A stretch of DNA of 45,644 nt from an uncultured Lachnospiraceae bacterium (GCA_900546495.1 URDN01000020.1:1-45644), one strand, 5' to 3'. Shown: positions 15,194-23,650, counted from the first letter of the stretch. Translations and numbers: made by a program. The notes: generated by a model not told the origin, from the sequence alone.

Positions 15194-16237
15194 TTAATCA
15201 AAATAATTAATCTGCATTGCAGCACGCACATCATTCAATGTAGCAGCTGCCTTCTTCTCAGCAACCTCTGTACCTTTTTTCAGGATATCATACACATCCG
15301 GAATACGCTGCTCCCACATTTTACGTCTTTCACGGATCGGTGCCAGCTCTTCCTGAAGTACGTTATTCAGGAATTTCTTTACTTTTACATCACCGAGACC
15401 ACCACGGGTATAGTGTGCTTTCAGCTCGTCCAGCTTCTGATAATCCGGCAGATACTCTGCGAAGTGCTCCGGTTTACTGAATGCATCCAGATAAATGAAT
15501 ACCGGGTTTCCATCGACACGTCCCGGATCTTCTACTCTCAGATGGTTCGGATCTGTGAACATGGACATTACTTTTTTCTTAATCTCATCCGGTTCATCGG
15601 ACAGGTAAATGCAGTTTCCAAGAGATTTACTCATTTTTGCTTTACCATCGATACCCGGCAGACGTAAGCAAGCCTGATTGGTCGGAAGTACGATCTCCGG
15701 CTCTGTCAGTGTCTCACCATATACGCTGTTGAATTTATGAACGATTTCTTTACACTGCTCGATCATCGGCATCTGATCCTCGCCAGCCGGAACGGTTGTG
15801 GCACGGAAAGCGGTAATATCTGCTGCCTGACTGATCGGATAACAGAAGAAACCAACCGGGATGCTGGACTCAAAATTTTTCTGCTGAATCTCGGCTTTTA
15901 CGGTAGGGTTTCTCTGAACTCTGGATACCGTTACCAGATTCATATAATAAAAGGTCAACTCTGTCAGTTCCGGTACCATAGACTGGATAAAGATCGTTGC
16001 TTTCTCCGGATCGATACCACATGCCAGATAATCCAGTGCAACCTGAATAATGTTCTGACGAACTTTCTCCGGATGCTCTGCGTTATCAGTCAGAGCCTGT
16101 GCATCTGCTATCATAATATAAACTTCATCGTACAGTCCGGAATTCTGCAGACGAACTCTTTCTTTTAATGATCCCACGTAATGTCCGACATGAAGACGGC
16201 CTGTCGGGCGATCACCTGTCAAAATAATTTTACTCAT
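15194..16237 (-). CDS. trpS: Tryptophanyl-tRNA synthetase
   Basis: Attaches tryptophan to tRNA-Trp in the cytoplasm. The 347-residue class Ic synthetase has the HIGH-equivalent in GDRPTGRLHVGHYVGSL at the N terminus and KMSKS in KAKMSKSLGN. Length is normal for the bacterial enzyme. AAGGAG stands ten bases upstream of the ATG, and a near-consensus promoter is at 16266-16294. The predicted leader is only about 22 nt, too short for the T-box or trp-type attenuator that often controls this gene in Bacillota. It is transcribed alone. Confidence 0.96.
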   Translation of the reverse strand: MSKIILTGDRPTGRLHVGHYVGSLKERVRLQNSGLYDEVYIMIADAQALTDNAEHPEKVRQNIIQVALDYLACGIDPEKATIFIQSMVPELTELTFYYMNLVTVSRVQRNPTVKAEIQQKNFESSIPVGFFCYPISQAADITAFRATTVPAGEDQMPMIEQCKEIVHKFNSVYGETLTEPEIVLPTNQACLRLPGIDGKAKMSKSLGNCIYLSDEPDEIKKKVMSMFTDPNHLRVEDPGRVDGNPVFIYLDAFSKPEHFAEYLPDYQKLDELKAHYTRGGLGDVKVKKFLNNVLQEELAPIRERRKMWEQRIPDVYDILKKGTEVAEKKAAATLNDVRAAMQINYFD

Positions 16238-16265
16238 GTTTCTGCTACTCCTTTACATACCTAGT

Positions 16266-16294
16266 ATTATATGCCACCAGAGCTTTATCGTCAA
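16266..16294 (-). promoter_or_regulatory. Near-consensus sigma-A promoter of trpS
   Basis: On the minus strand TTGACG (16289-16294) and TATAAT (16266-16271) are 17 bp apart, leaving a leader of about 22 nt before the trpS ATG. Confidence 0.82.
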
Positions 16295-16380
16295 CCAAAG
16301 GAGACGTTTATTTTTTGCAAATAGCGTGTGTGAACTGCAACTTTTTTGCAAAAATTAAAACACTTCCATCAAACTGTATG

Positions 16381-16410
16381 TTACCTTTTCTGTCCCTCAT
16401 ATGTTATAAT
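16381..16410 (+). promoter_or_regulatory. Predicted promoter of the cytidylate-kinase-like gene
   Basis: A perfect TATAAT (16405-16410) has TTACCT 18 bp upstream (16381-16386). The transcript would start near 16417, ahead of the leader hairpin at 16432-16460. Confidence 0.55.
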
Positions 16411-16431
16411 ATAGGTGGGTAATTACATCAA

Positions 16432-16460
16432 ATATCAGATGAAATAATTCCATCTGATAT
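16432..16460 (+). promoter_or_regulatory. Leader hairpin upstream of the cytidylate-kinase-like gene
   Basis: ATATCAGATG (16432-16441) pairs perfectly with CATCTGATAT (16451-16460) around a 9-nt loop. It lies in the predicted 5' untranslated region and is not followed by a T-run, so it is not a terminator by itself. Confidence 0.5.
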
Positions 16461-16517
16461 GGTCTCTGGAGAGGGACACGAAATAATACTACTACACCAT
16501 GGGAAGAAGGTATTTAT

Positions 16518-17114
16518 ATGAAGAAAACGATCATTACCATCAGTCGTGAATTTGGCAGCGGCGGTCATTTCATTGGGGAAGAAGTGGCAAAACGCATGAA
16601 TATTCCTTATTATGACAAGGATATTATTTTCCAGATTGCAGAAAAAACCGGCTATTCAGAGTCTTTCATCCAGGAACAGTCTGAATATGCCCCATCAAAA
16701 AATCTGTTTGCCTATGCCTTTGTAGGACGCGACCGCACCGGAAGTTCTCTGTCTGATCAGGTTTATGCCGCTCAGACACAGGTGATCAAAGATCTGGCAC
16801 AGAAGGGTTCCTGTGTGATCATCGGACGTTGTGCAGATTATATTCTGAAAGACGATCCGGATGCATATCATATTTTCGTATGTGGAAATGAAGCAGAGAA
16901 AATTGCGCGTACACAGAAACTTTTCGATCTAAGTGAAAAAGAAGCTCGCAATATGAATCAGGATATGGATAAAAAGAGACGGCTACATTATGAATACTAT
17001 ACAGACCGTAAATGGGGTGATTTCAAAAACCATTGTATGATCCTCAATACCAGCATACTCGGATTGGAACGCTGCATTCAGTATATTGTAGAATTGATCG
17101 AAGCAGCTGAATAA
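16518..17114 (+). CDS. Cytidylate kinase-like family protein
   Basis: A 198-residue P-loop kinase of the Cytidylate_kin2 type. The N terminus reads ITISREFGSGGHFIGE, the family version of the Walker A loop, followed by PYYDKDII and later IIGRCADYIL and a KKRRLHYEYYTDRKWGD segment matching the lid and substrate region. These proteins are widespread in Clostridia beside genuine Cmk; their phosphate acceptor is not established, so CMP/dCMP is only presumed. AGAAGG precedes the ATG. It has its own promoter and leader hairpin and ends in a strong bidirectional terminator. Confidence 0.87.
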   Translation: MKKTIITISREFGSGGHFIGEEVAKRMNIPYYDKDIIFQIAEKTGYSESFIQEQSEYAPSKNLFAYAFVGRDRTGSSLSDQVYAAQTQVIKDLAQKGSCVIIGRCADYILKDDPDAYHIFVCGNEAEKIARTQKLFDLSEKEARNMNQDMDKKRRLHYEYYTDRKWGDFKNHCMILNTSILGLERCIQYIVELIEAAE

Positions 17115-17129
17115 TCATCTACATAATTC

Positions 17130-17176
17130 AAGAGGCAACGCCTCCCGGCAGTAACTGCCGGGGGACGTTGCCTCTT
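17130..17176. terminator. Bidirectional terminator between the kinase-like gene and thiN
   Basis: An outer stem AAGAGGCAACG (17130-17140) / CGTTGCCTCTT (17166-17176) holds an inner GC-rich stem CCCGGCAG (17144-17151) / CTGCCGGG (17155-17162) with a 3-nt loop. AATTTT follows on the plus strand; it also serves the convergent minus-strand thiN. Confidence 0.85.
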
Positions 17177-17183
17177 AATTTTG

Positions 17184-17831
17184 CTAATCTCTGGACTCAA
17201 TCACTAACAAGATTCCATCTTCACAGGAAATGGTAGCCGTTTCCGCTTCCAGCTCATTGCTGACTCCACGTGCAATTCCACTGACCAGTGTAAAATCTTC
17301 CACTTCATAAGCAAATCCTTTTAACGTAATTCCTCTGACTTCCGGAGTAAATGGAAGCAAAGATACATATTTTCCAAACTGATCTGATTTTTTCAATTCT
17401 GCGAATTTATCTACCATACGGATCCGGTTGTGAGCATCCACGATTTGGCAGAAAACCTTTCTATCCAATGCCAGTTTCAGCATCTGGATATTTCCCATCA
17501 CATGATCCAGACGTGTTCCGGTGGCACCGATCATAGTAATTGCATCTGCCCCCGCATCAATCGCACGAAGCAGCGCAAGTTCTGTGTCCGTCTCATCCTT
17601 ATGTGTCGGAAACCGCTCCATCCGCTCCGGACAAACCTTCTGAAAATATTCATAAGATTCCTCATCTACAGAATCAAAATCACCTAAAATCAAATCCGGC
17701 AGAATTCCCGCAGAATGACAAAATCTCATTCCCGCATCCGCACAAACAACATAATCCCACGCTCTTTCTTTTATATATTTAATTGCAAATTCACTCTGAA
17801 TCGTTCCACCGGTTATAATCAGGCAACGCAT
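17184..17831 (-). CDS. thiN: Thiamine pyrophosphokinase
   Basis: Transfers pyrophosphate from ATP to thiamine to make thiamine pyrophosphate in the cytoplasm. The 215-residue protein has the TPK pattern: CADAGMRFCHSAGILPDLILGDFDSV with the metal-binding GDFDS, then FPTHKDETDTELALLRA and GATGTRLDHVMGNI, and a C-terminal beta domain with VSNEL. GAGGTG precedes the ATG. It is the last gene of the priA-rsgA-rpe cluster, its usual place in Bacillota, but is separated from rpe by a 333-bp repeat array that probably blocks readthrough. No TPP riboswitch was seen upstream. Confidence 0.93.
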   Translation of the reverse strand: MRCLIITGGTIQSEFAIKYIKERAWDYVVCADAGMRFCHSAGILPDLILGDFDSVDEESYEYFQKVCPERMERFPTHKDETDTELALLRAIDAGADAITMIGATGTRLDHVMGNIQMLKLALDRKVFCQIVDAHNRIRMVDKFAELKKSDQFGKYVSLLPFTPEVRGITLKGFAYEVEDFTLVSGIARGVSNELEAETATISCEDGILLVIESRD

Positions 17832-17861
17832 AATTCTTCACCTCGTATTTTCATAATCTAT

Positions 17862-17950
17862 ATTGACCGTTGCTCAATACACTGAATACTCATAACCTTT
17901 ATTGACCGTTGCTCAATGCATTGAATACTCATAACTTTTTTAACCGTTGC
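17862..17950. repeat. Left arm of repeat array: two 39-bp units plus a partial third
   Basis: Units 17862-17900 and 17901-17939 differ at only three positions; a third begins at about 17940 and keeps just the core ACCGTTGC (17943-17950). Core copies start at 17866, 17905 and 17943. In both full units the core lies inside a small palindrome, ATTGA-N7-TCAAT (17862-17878 and 17901-17917). Confidence 0.85.
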
Positions 17951-17965
17951 ACATCAAAGTAAAAA

Positions 17966-18048
17966 CGACAGTGGCGGGTAAGATTTGATTTTCTAAGCGA
18001 AGGCGTCTTAGCCTTGCGTGACAATCACATCTTACCTGTCCACTGTCG
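17966..18048 (-). terminator. Large central hairpin of the repeat array, terminator-like on the minus strand
   Basis: Stacked stems are CGACAGTGG (17966-17974) / CCACTGTCG (18040-18048), GGTAAGAT (17977-17984) / ATCTTACC (18029-18036) and TGATT/AATCA, capped by a CTAAG/CTTAG or AAGGC/GCCTT hairpin. On the minus strand the base is followed by TTTTT, so it may terminate the rpe transcript. An 83-nt structure is unusually elaborate for that. Confidence 0.7.
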
Positions 18049-18050
18049 AA

Positions 18051-18158
18051 CATAACCTACTGCAACGGTTTCATAAATTTTCCCATCACAACCTCTCGCA
18101 ACGGTCTCATAAATTTCCCCGTCATAACCTACCGCAACGGTCTCATATACTTAATACT
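18051..18158. repeat. Right arm of repeat array: three 36-bp tandem units
   Basis: Units 18051-18086, 18087-18122 and 18123-18158 each begin CAyAACC and contain GCAACGGT (18062-18069, 18098-18105, 18134-18141) followed by a TCATA-type stretch. GCAACGGT is the reverse complement of the ACCGTTGC core of the left arm, so the two arms face each other across the central hairpin. Confidence 0.85.
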
Positions 18159-18164
18159 TATGTT

Positions 18165-18818
18165 CTACTTCTCCATGATATCAAGAAATCCCCGTACATT
18201 CTCCTGAATATCCCCTTTGAATACGGCAGTTCCCGCTACAATAATATTCGCTCCCGCATCCAGAACTTCCTGCACATTTTTCAGAGAGACACCACCATCT
18301 ACCTCGATATCTGCCTGGCAGTTTTTCTCTTTCATCATCTGCTTGAGATCACGGATCTTCTGTGTTGTATACGGAATGTATTTCTGTCCGCCAAATCCCG
18401 GGTTTACGCTCATCAGAAGTACCATATCACATTCCGGAAGAATATAATCCAGTACGGAAAGCGGTGTGGCCGGATTTAATGCAACGCCTGCAAGCACGCC
18501 ACGGTCTTTGATTGCATGAATGGTACGATCCAGATGCTTACATGCTTCTGCATGTACCGTTATCAGATCTGCGCCTGCATCTACAAACTCATCGATATAG
18601 CGCACCGGCTCATCGATCATGAGATGTACGTCAAAAATACGGTCGGTACATTTCCGGATGGATTTGATTACCGGAAGTCCGAAAGAAATACTCGGCACAA
18701 AACTACCATCCATAACATCAATGTGTACATACTGCGCACCTGCTTCATCCAGCATTTTTACCTGTTCTCCTAAGATGGAGAAATCCGAAGCAAGCAGTGA
18801 AGGTGATAAACAATTCAT
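18165..18818 (-). CDS. rpe: Ribulose-phosphate 3-epimerase
   Basis: Interconverts ribulose 5-phosphate and xylulose 5-phosphate in the pentose phosphate pathway. The 217-residue TIM-barrel protein shows the family pattern: SPSLLASDFSILGEQ at the N terminus, HIDVMDGSFVPSISFG with metal-binding His and Asp, DVHLMI, LMSVNPGFGGQ, and EVDGGVSLKNV near the end. AAGGAG nine bases upstream supports the ATG. It follows rsgA with a 70-bp gap and is probably cotranscribed. The repeat array begins just after its stop. Confidence 0.96.
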   Translation of the reverse strand: MNCLSPSLLASDFSILGEQVKMLDEAGAQYVHIDVMDGSFVPSISFGLPVIKSIRKCTDRIFDVHLMIDEPVRYIDEFVDAGADLITVHAEACKHLDRTIHAIKDRGVLAGVALNPATPLSVLDYILPECDMVLLMSVNPGFGGQKYIPYTTQKIRDLKQMMKEKNCQADIEVDGGVSLKNVQEVLDAGANIIVAGTAVFKGDIQENVRGFLDIMEK

Positions 18819-18888
18819 TTTTTCATACTCCTTATTTTTATCATATTAGCATGTTGTTCCATGCCTGAAATCGTAAATATAATAACTA

Positions 18889-19770
18889 CTAATATTTTCT
18901 TTTGTCTTTCAGTTCATTGTAGATCTGAACGTAGTTATTGTACCGGCTCTGGCTGATTTTCCCTTCTGCCAGCGCCTCCTTGACGCCGCAGTCCGGCTCA
19001 CCGATATGGCTGCAACCGGTAAAACGGCAATTTTGTTCATACTCAATAAATTCCGGGAATAAGGTTCCCAGTGTCTCTTTTTCGAAAAAATCAGATGCCA
19101 GTGAACTGAAACCCGGGGTATCAAAAATATAGGTTTCTTCATCCAGCATGATCAGCTGAGAATGTCTGGTGGTATGCTTTCCACGCTGAATCTTCTCACT
19201 GATGGCTCCGGTCTCCATCTGAACATCCGGCGCCAGCAGATTGATCAGGGTGGATTTACCAACACCTGACGGTCCTGCAACAGTTGTTGTCTTTCCCTGC
19301 AATGCTTCCCGTAAAGGGGCAATGCCATCTTCTTCTTTTGCGCTCAGGAAATACAGCGGATAGCTACTGGTCTCATATGCCTCCCGAAGCTCCCGGATTT
19401 CTGCCTCCGATGCCAGATCTTCTTTATTAAAACAGATCAGCGTCGGAACCTCCTGCTGCTCCATCATCAGTAAGAATCGATCCAGCAGATTCAGATTCGG
19501 TTTGGGTGAAGTTCCCGCAAAGATCACCAATGCCTGATCGACATTTGCCACTGCCGGCCGGATCAGCGCATTTTTCCGTGGAAGGATCTCTACTACATTT
19601 CCCGTCTTTTCATCTTCATTGATAATGTCTATCTCTACATTGTCCCCCACCAGCGGTTTCAGTTTCTGCTGGCGGAAGGCTCCTTTTGCCTTACATTCAT
19701 AGATACCGGATCCTGCTACTGATACGTAGTAGAATCCGGCAATTCCTTTTACAATCTTTCCCTGCTTCAT
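18889..19770 (-). CDS. rsgA: Ribosome small-subunit GTPase RsgA
   Basis: A circularly permuted GTPase that helps mature the 30S subunit. The 293-residue protein has an N-terminal OB-fold (about residues 1-65), then the GTPase with motifs in permuted order: FNKEDL (G4), GPSGVGKSTLINLL (G1), TTRHSQ (G2) and DTPGFSS (G3). A C-terminal zinc knuckle follows (CRFTGCSHIGEPDC). It begins six bases after the pknB stop, as in many Bacillota, so expression of kinase and GTPase is linked. The upstream binding site is weak, consistent with translational coupling. Confidence 0.96.
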   Translation of the reverse strand: MKQGKIVKGIAGFYYVSVAGSGIYECKAKGAFRQQKLKPLVGDNVEIDIINEDEKTGNVVEILPRKNALIRPAVANVDQALVIFAGTSPKPNLNLLDRFLLMMEQQEVPTLICFNKEDLASEAEIRELREAYETSSYPLYFLSAKEEDGIAPLREALQGKTTTVAGPSGVGKSTLINLLAPDVQMETGAISEKIQRGKHTTRHSQLIMLDEETYIFDTPGFSSLASDFFEKETLGTLFPEFIEYEQNCRFTGCSHIGEPDCGVKEALAEGKISQSRYNNYVQIYNELKDKRKY

Positions 19771-19776
19771 AACCCG

Positions 19777-21852
19777 TTACTCTTTGTTAAAGTTTACATC
19801 CTGGCTCTGTTCCTGGCTTTGCTCTGTGCCGTTGGAATCCGTGTAATGCCATGTGATCACAATAGTTCCCTTCGGAACGTCGATGTCGTGTGCTTCTACC
19901 GTATACGGGAAGGAAGTGATACCGCTCCAGGACTGGATCAGATCGCTGCTTTCTGCTTTATACAGCGAGATATCAGCGGAAGTAACCGTTACATTTGTCG
20001 GTGCTTTTACCGGAGATTTAATATAGTAGGAAATCTTCTCCGGACCACTGCTGACTACGATGGTAATCGAAGCACCTTTTTCTGCATAGTTTCCACCGGC
20101 AATACTCTGACTGATGACATTGCCCTCAGCGACAGAATCGCTGTGTTCCGTTGTCGTCGTCACGTTAAAATCAGAAAGTGCCGATTTTGCGTCTGCTTCA
20201 GATTTGCCTTTCACATCGGTAACTTTCAAAGATTCTGTTCCCTGGCTGACGTAAATGGTTACTTTTGTGCCTTCTTTTACCGTTTTGCCTGCTTTCGGAT
20301 CCTGACGGATTACCTGACCGGACGGTACATCATTGCTGAATTCAAATTCTCTGGAAACAGTCAGGTTATTATCTTCCAATTTTGCCATCGCTGCTTCTGC
20401 TGTTTTGCCGGTCACATCCGGAACATCTACATCTTTGGCATTTTCTTCTTCACTTCCGGCAGAAACGGTAACTTTGATCGTTGTTCCTGTATTAACTGTT
20501 TCGCCTTTTGCCACATCCTGATCAATGATCTGTCCTTTTTCATAAGTATCAGAAATCTCGGTGCCTGCTTCTGTAACATTTAAACCTAGTTTTTTCAGAT
20601 CTGTTTTTGCCTCGTCTAATGTCTTTCCTTTCAGATCGATCATAACAACAGACTCAGCTGCATCTTCTGATACAAGGGTGTCATTTTTACTGTTATTTTT
20701 CTTTGATCCAAAATGGAATACATCGAAAAAGCTTCCAAGAATATATACCACAATAATCACGATAATGATTGCAACAACAATTCGCATAATTCCAACGATT
20801 TTCTCCATCTTGGAATTCAGGAAACGTCCTTCTTCCGCGTCATCATCATCGTCCACATCATATTCACTCATATCATCGTCATCATCATCGTACTCGCTCA
20901 TGTCGTCTTCTTCCGGTTCCGGCTCATCCTGCTTCACCGCCTCGGTCTTTTTCTTGATCTCATTGACCTCATCATCGGTGAGGACACGGGTTTTGTCCTG
21001 ACTGAACGGAACCAGTGTCACAAAATCCTCATTTGGATTTAACAGTGCTTTTCTGAGGTCGATCAGAAGGCTCTCCATAGAGTCATAGCGTCGATCCGGA
21101 CTTTTCTGCGTACATTTCTGGATGATCTTTTCCAGGCTGACCGGCAGATTCGGCGCATATTTGCTTGGCGGATCCATTTCATCCTGCAAATGCTGGATTG
21201 CCACTGCAACAGTGCTGTCTCCGTCAAACGGTACACGACCGGTCACCATCTCATACATAACGATACCAAGAGAATAGATATCGCTTCGGTTGCTGACATA
21301 GCCATTGCGCGCCTGCTCCGGAGATGCATAGTGTACAGATCCCATTACATCAGAATGAATGGTATTTTCTGATACAGCTCTTGCAATACCAAAATCTGTT
21401 ACTTTTACTTTTCCATCTGTGGAAATGATGATATTCTGCGGTTTGATATCCCGATGTACGATATTTTTTGCATGGGCTGCCTGAATACCACGTCCCACCT
21501 GAATGGCGATGCTCAGCGCTTCTTTGTAGGTCAGCTGACCTTTTTTCGCGATATAAGTCTTTAAGGTAATACCTTCTACATATTCCATTACGATGTAATG
21601 AATGCCGTTTTCACTTCCGACATCATAAATATTTACGATGTTTGGATGTTCTAATACCGCAGCGGACTGTGCCTCTGTGCGGAATTTGCTTACAAAATTT
21701 GTATCTTCGCTGAATTCTGACTTCAGCACTTTAATTGCTACATATCTGCCCAGAGTATGATCCTTCGCCTTGTATACATCGGACATGCCTCCGGTTCCGA
21801 CCTGACCTACGATCTCGTAGCGGTCCGCAATAAATGTTCCATTATTTAACAT
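19777..21852 (-). CDS. pknB: PASTA-domain Ser/Thr protein kinase (PrkC/PknB type)
   Basis: A membrane kinase that senses muropeptides or lipid II outside the cell and phosphorylates proteins inside. The 691-residue protein has a kinase domain (about 1-275: GTGGMSDVYKAKD glycine loop, VAIKVLK lysine, VHRDIKPQNI loop, DFGIA), a juxtamembrane tract with two DDDDMSEYD-like acidic blocks (about 308-345), one membrane helix (about 350-375) and three PASTA repeats (about 400-468, 469-537, 538-604). An extra C-terminal domain of about 85 residues is not a PASTA repeat. The start overlaps the end of the phosphatase gene by seven bases. The acidic tract is unusually regular. Confidence 0.96.
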   Translation of the reverse strand: MLNNGTFIADRYEIVGQVGTGGMSDVYKAKDHTLGRYVAIKVLKSEFSEDTNFVSKFRTEAQSAAVLEHPNIVNIYDVGSENGIHYIVMEYVEGITLKTYIAKKGQLTYKEALSIAIQVGRGIQAAHAKNIVHRDIKPQNIIISTDGKVKVTDFGIARAVSENTIHSDVMGSVHYASPEQARNGYVSNRSDIYSLGIVMYEMVTGRVPFDGDSTVAVAIQHLQDEMDPPSKYAPNLPVSLEKIIQKCTQKSPDRRYDSMESLLIDLRKALLNPNEDFVTLVPFSQDKTRVLTDDEVNEIKKKTEAVKQDEPEPEEDDMSEYDDDDDDMSEYDVDDDDDAEEGRFLNSKMEKIVGIMRIVVAIIIVIIVVYILGSFFDVFHFGSKKNNSKNDTLVSEDAAESVVMIDLKGKTLDEAKTDLKKLGLNVTEAGTEISDTYEKGQIIDQDVAKGETVNTGTTIKVTVSAGSEEENAKDVDVPDVTGKTAEAAMAKLEDNNLTVSREFEFSNDVPSGQVIRQDPKAGKTVKEGTKVTIYVSQGTESLKVTDVKGKSEADAKSALSDFNVTTTTEHSDSVAEGNVISQSIAGGNYAEKGASITIVVSSGPEKISYYIKSPVKAPTNVTVTSADISLYKAESSDLIQSWSGITSFPYTVEAHDIDVPKGTIVITWHYTDSNGTEQSQEQSQDVNFNKE

Positions 21853-22589
21853 TCTGTCACCTCATCTGCATTAGGTTCTATTATAGTAACAGTGATATTG
21901 TCTCTTCCACCGTTTTGATTTGCAAGTTCAACCAGCCGTTCGGTTTTGTCCGCCAGGCTTCCGGTTCCATGCAGCACTTCAAGGATGACACTGTCTTCCA
22001 CCATATTGGTGAGTCCATCCGAACAAAGCACAATGTATTCGTCTGCATGGATCTGCCGTTCAAAAATATCTATCTTAACATCTTCTGATGTACCAATGGC
22101 ACGTGTAATGATGTTCTTATTCGGGTGATTTCTGGCACTTTCCTCATCCATCTTGCCAAGACGCACCATCTCCTGAACCAGTGAATGGTCTTCCGTGATC
22201 TGTTCGATCGTATCTCCGATGATATACAGACGGCTGTCTCCCACGTTTGCCACGATCAGCGTATCCTGATCGATCACTGCAGCAACAATGGTCGTTCCCA
22301 TTCCTTTCATCTGCTGATGCTCATCTGCGTATTCCTTCAGTCTGCGGTTTGCTCTCTGGATACTCTGGGAAAGGATTGCCACCGGGCGCTCCTCCTGATT
22401 CTCTCTGATGGCTGCAACAACAGCTTCCACCGCAAAGCGGGACGCAAATTCTCCTGCTTTATGTCCGCCCATCCCATCTGCTACCAGAAAGAGATTAGGC
22501 AGATTTCCCACAGCCTCTTCTGAGGAGTAGAGATAGTCCTGATTCATTTCTCTCGTTGTTCCAATATCTGTAAGAGAACTTATCTTCAT
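21846..22589 (-). CDS. stp: PP2C-type Ser/Thr phosphatase
   Basis: Reverses phosphorylation by the PASTA kinase. The 247-residue protein carries the PP2C metal-binding motifs: TREMNQDYLY, LFLVADGMGGHKAGE, VGDSRLYII, SDGLTNM and GGRDNITVTII. Length is typical of Stp/PrpC. It starts three bases after rlmN and its stop overlaps the kinase start by seven bases, so the pair is translationally coupled. Confidence 0.95.
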   Translation of the reverse strand: MKISSLTDIGTTREMNQDYLYSSEEAVGNLPNLFLVADGMGGHKAGEFASRFAVEAVVAAIRENQEERPVAILSQSIQRANRRLKEYADEHQQMKGMGTTIVAAVIDQDTLIVANVGDSRLYIIGDTIEQITEDHSLVQEMVRLGKMDEESARNHPNKNIITRAIGTSEDVKIDIFERQIHADEYIVLCSDGLTNMVEDSVILEVLHGTGSLADKTERLVELANQNGGRDNITVTIIEPNADEVTEC

Positions 22590-22592
22590 CTT

Positions 22593-23636
22593 CTAAGAGT
22601 CCTGCCTTTCTGAAAACCGTTTGCGCAGCTGTCCACATGCGCCATCTATATCACGGCCCATTTCTCTTCTAATAGTAACATTTATTTTGCATTTTTCAAG
22701 TTTATTTTTAAATTCCTGCACGGCTTTTCCGTCAGGTTGCACAAAATCACGCTCTTTAATCGGGTTTACAGGTATCAAATTGACGTGACAATTGATGCCT
22801 CTGATCAGTTCGGACAGTTGTTTTGCATCTTCCGCGCTGTCGTTGACACCTGCCACCAGACTGTACTCAAAAGTGACACGTCTGCCTGTTTCCTCAAAAT
22901 AATCCCGCAGTGCATCCACCACTTCATGGATCTCATAAGCTTTTGCCACCGGCATCAGTTCCAGACGTTTCTCCTGGCTGGAAGCATGCAGGGACAATGC
23001 CAGTGTGATCTGAAGGTCTTCCTTCGCCAGATCCCGAATCCGTGGCACCAGACCACAGGTGGATACCGTAATATTTCTCTGACTGATATGTAATCCGTTT
23101 TCGTCGGTCAGCATCCGGATAAACGTCAGCAAGTTGTCATAATTATCCAGCGGTTCGCCGGTTCCCATGACAACAACATTGGAAACACGTTCTCCGGTGT
23201 CTGCACTGATGCGGTAAATCTGCTCTAACATTTCTGCCGGTGTCAGGTTTCGCACCAATCCATCTAATGTTGACGCGCAGAAACGGCACCCCATACGGCA
23301 CCCAACCTGAGAGGAAATGCACACGGAATTGCCGTGTTTGTAGCGCATCAGCACACTCTCTACCATGTTGTGGTCTTCCAGTTCAAACAGATACTTTCTG
23401 GTTCCGTCAATGGCAGACTCCTGCATAGTCACCTGTTTTAATACGGTAAAGGTGCAGTTTTCCGAAATCTGGTCTCTCAGTTTTACCGGAAGATTGCTCA
23501 TCTGTTCCAGGTCATCTGCCAGTTTCACATGCATCCACTGATATAGCTGTTTTGCACGGAATTTCTTTTCCCCGTGTTCTAATACCCACTGTTCCAGCTG
23601 GTCCAGGGGCAATGATTTCAAATCTGTTTTTTCCAT
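22593..23636 (-). CDS. rlmN: Dual-specificity 23S rRNA / tRNA adenine-C2 methyltransferase RlmN
   Basis: A radical-SAM enzyme that methylates C2 of A2503 in 23S rRNA and of A37 in some tRNAs. The 347-residue protein has the cluster-binding CxxxCxxC in CRMGCRFCAS, the GTGEPLDNYDN motif, and the C-terminal Cys of GACGQL that serves in the methyl-transfer intermediate. CGGAG precedes the ATG. An unusual perfect hairpin (23651-23672) sits in the gap to rsmB. Confidence 0.96.
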   Translation of the reverse strand: MEKTDLKSLPLDQLEQWVLEHGEKKFRAKQLYQWMHVKLADDLEQMSNLPVKLRDQISENCTFTVLKQVTMQESAIDGTRKYLFELEDHNMVESVLMRYKHGNSVCISSQVGCRMGCRFCASTLDGLVRNLTPAEMLEQIYRISADTGERVSNVVVMGTGEPLDNYDNLLTFIRMLTDENGLHISQRNITVSTCGLVPRIRDLAKEDLQITLALSLHASSQEKRLELMPVAKAYEIHEVVDALRDYFEETGRRVTFEYSLVAGVNDSAEDAKQLSELIRGINCHVNLIPVNPIKERDFVQPDGKAVQEFKNKLEKCKINVTIRREMGRDIDGACGQLRKRFSERQDS

Positions 23637-23650
23637 ATTATACTCCGTTC

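Noticed and set aside
16238..16294. T-box or attenuator before trpS
   Set aside because: A near-consensus promoter leaves a leader of about 22 nt, too short for either.
17831..18164. TPP riboswitch upstream of thiN
   Set aside because: The gap is made of repeats and a hairpin; no thi-box core words (CUGAGA, ACCUGAUC-type) could be found.
18018..18479. A 153-codon plus-strand frame starting in the repeat array and running into rpe
   Set aside because: It is composed of the 36-bp repeats (NLPQRSH-type repetition) and then antisense to rpe; periodic repeats without stops explain it.
20713..21042. Plus-strand frames rich in Ser or Ile/His opposite pknB
   Set aside because: They are antisense to the acidic Asp-rich tract of the kinase, whose repetitive codons create open frames.
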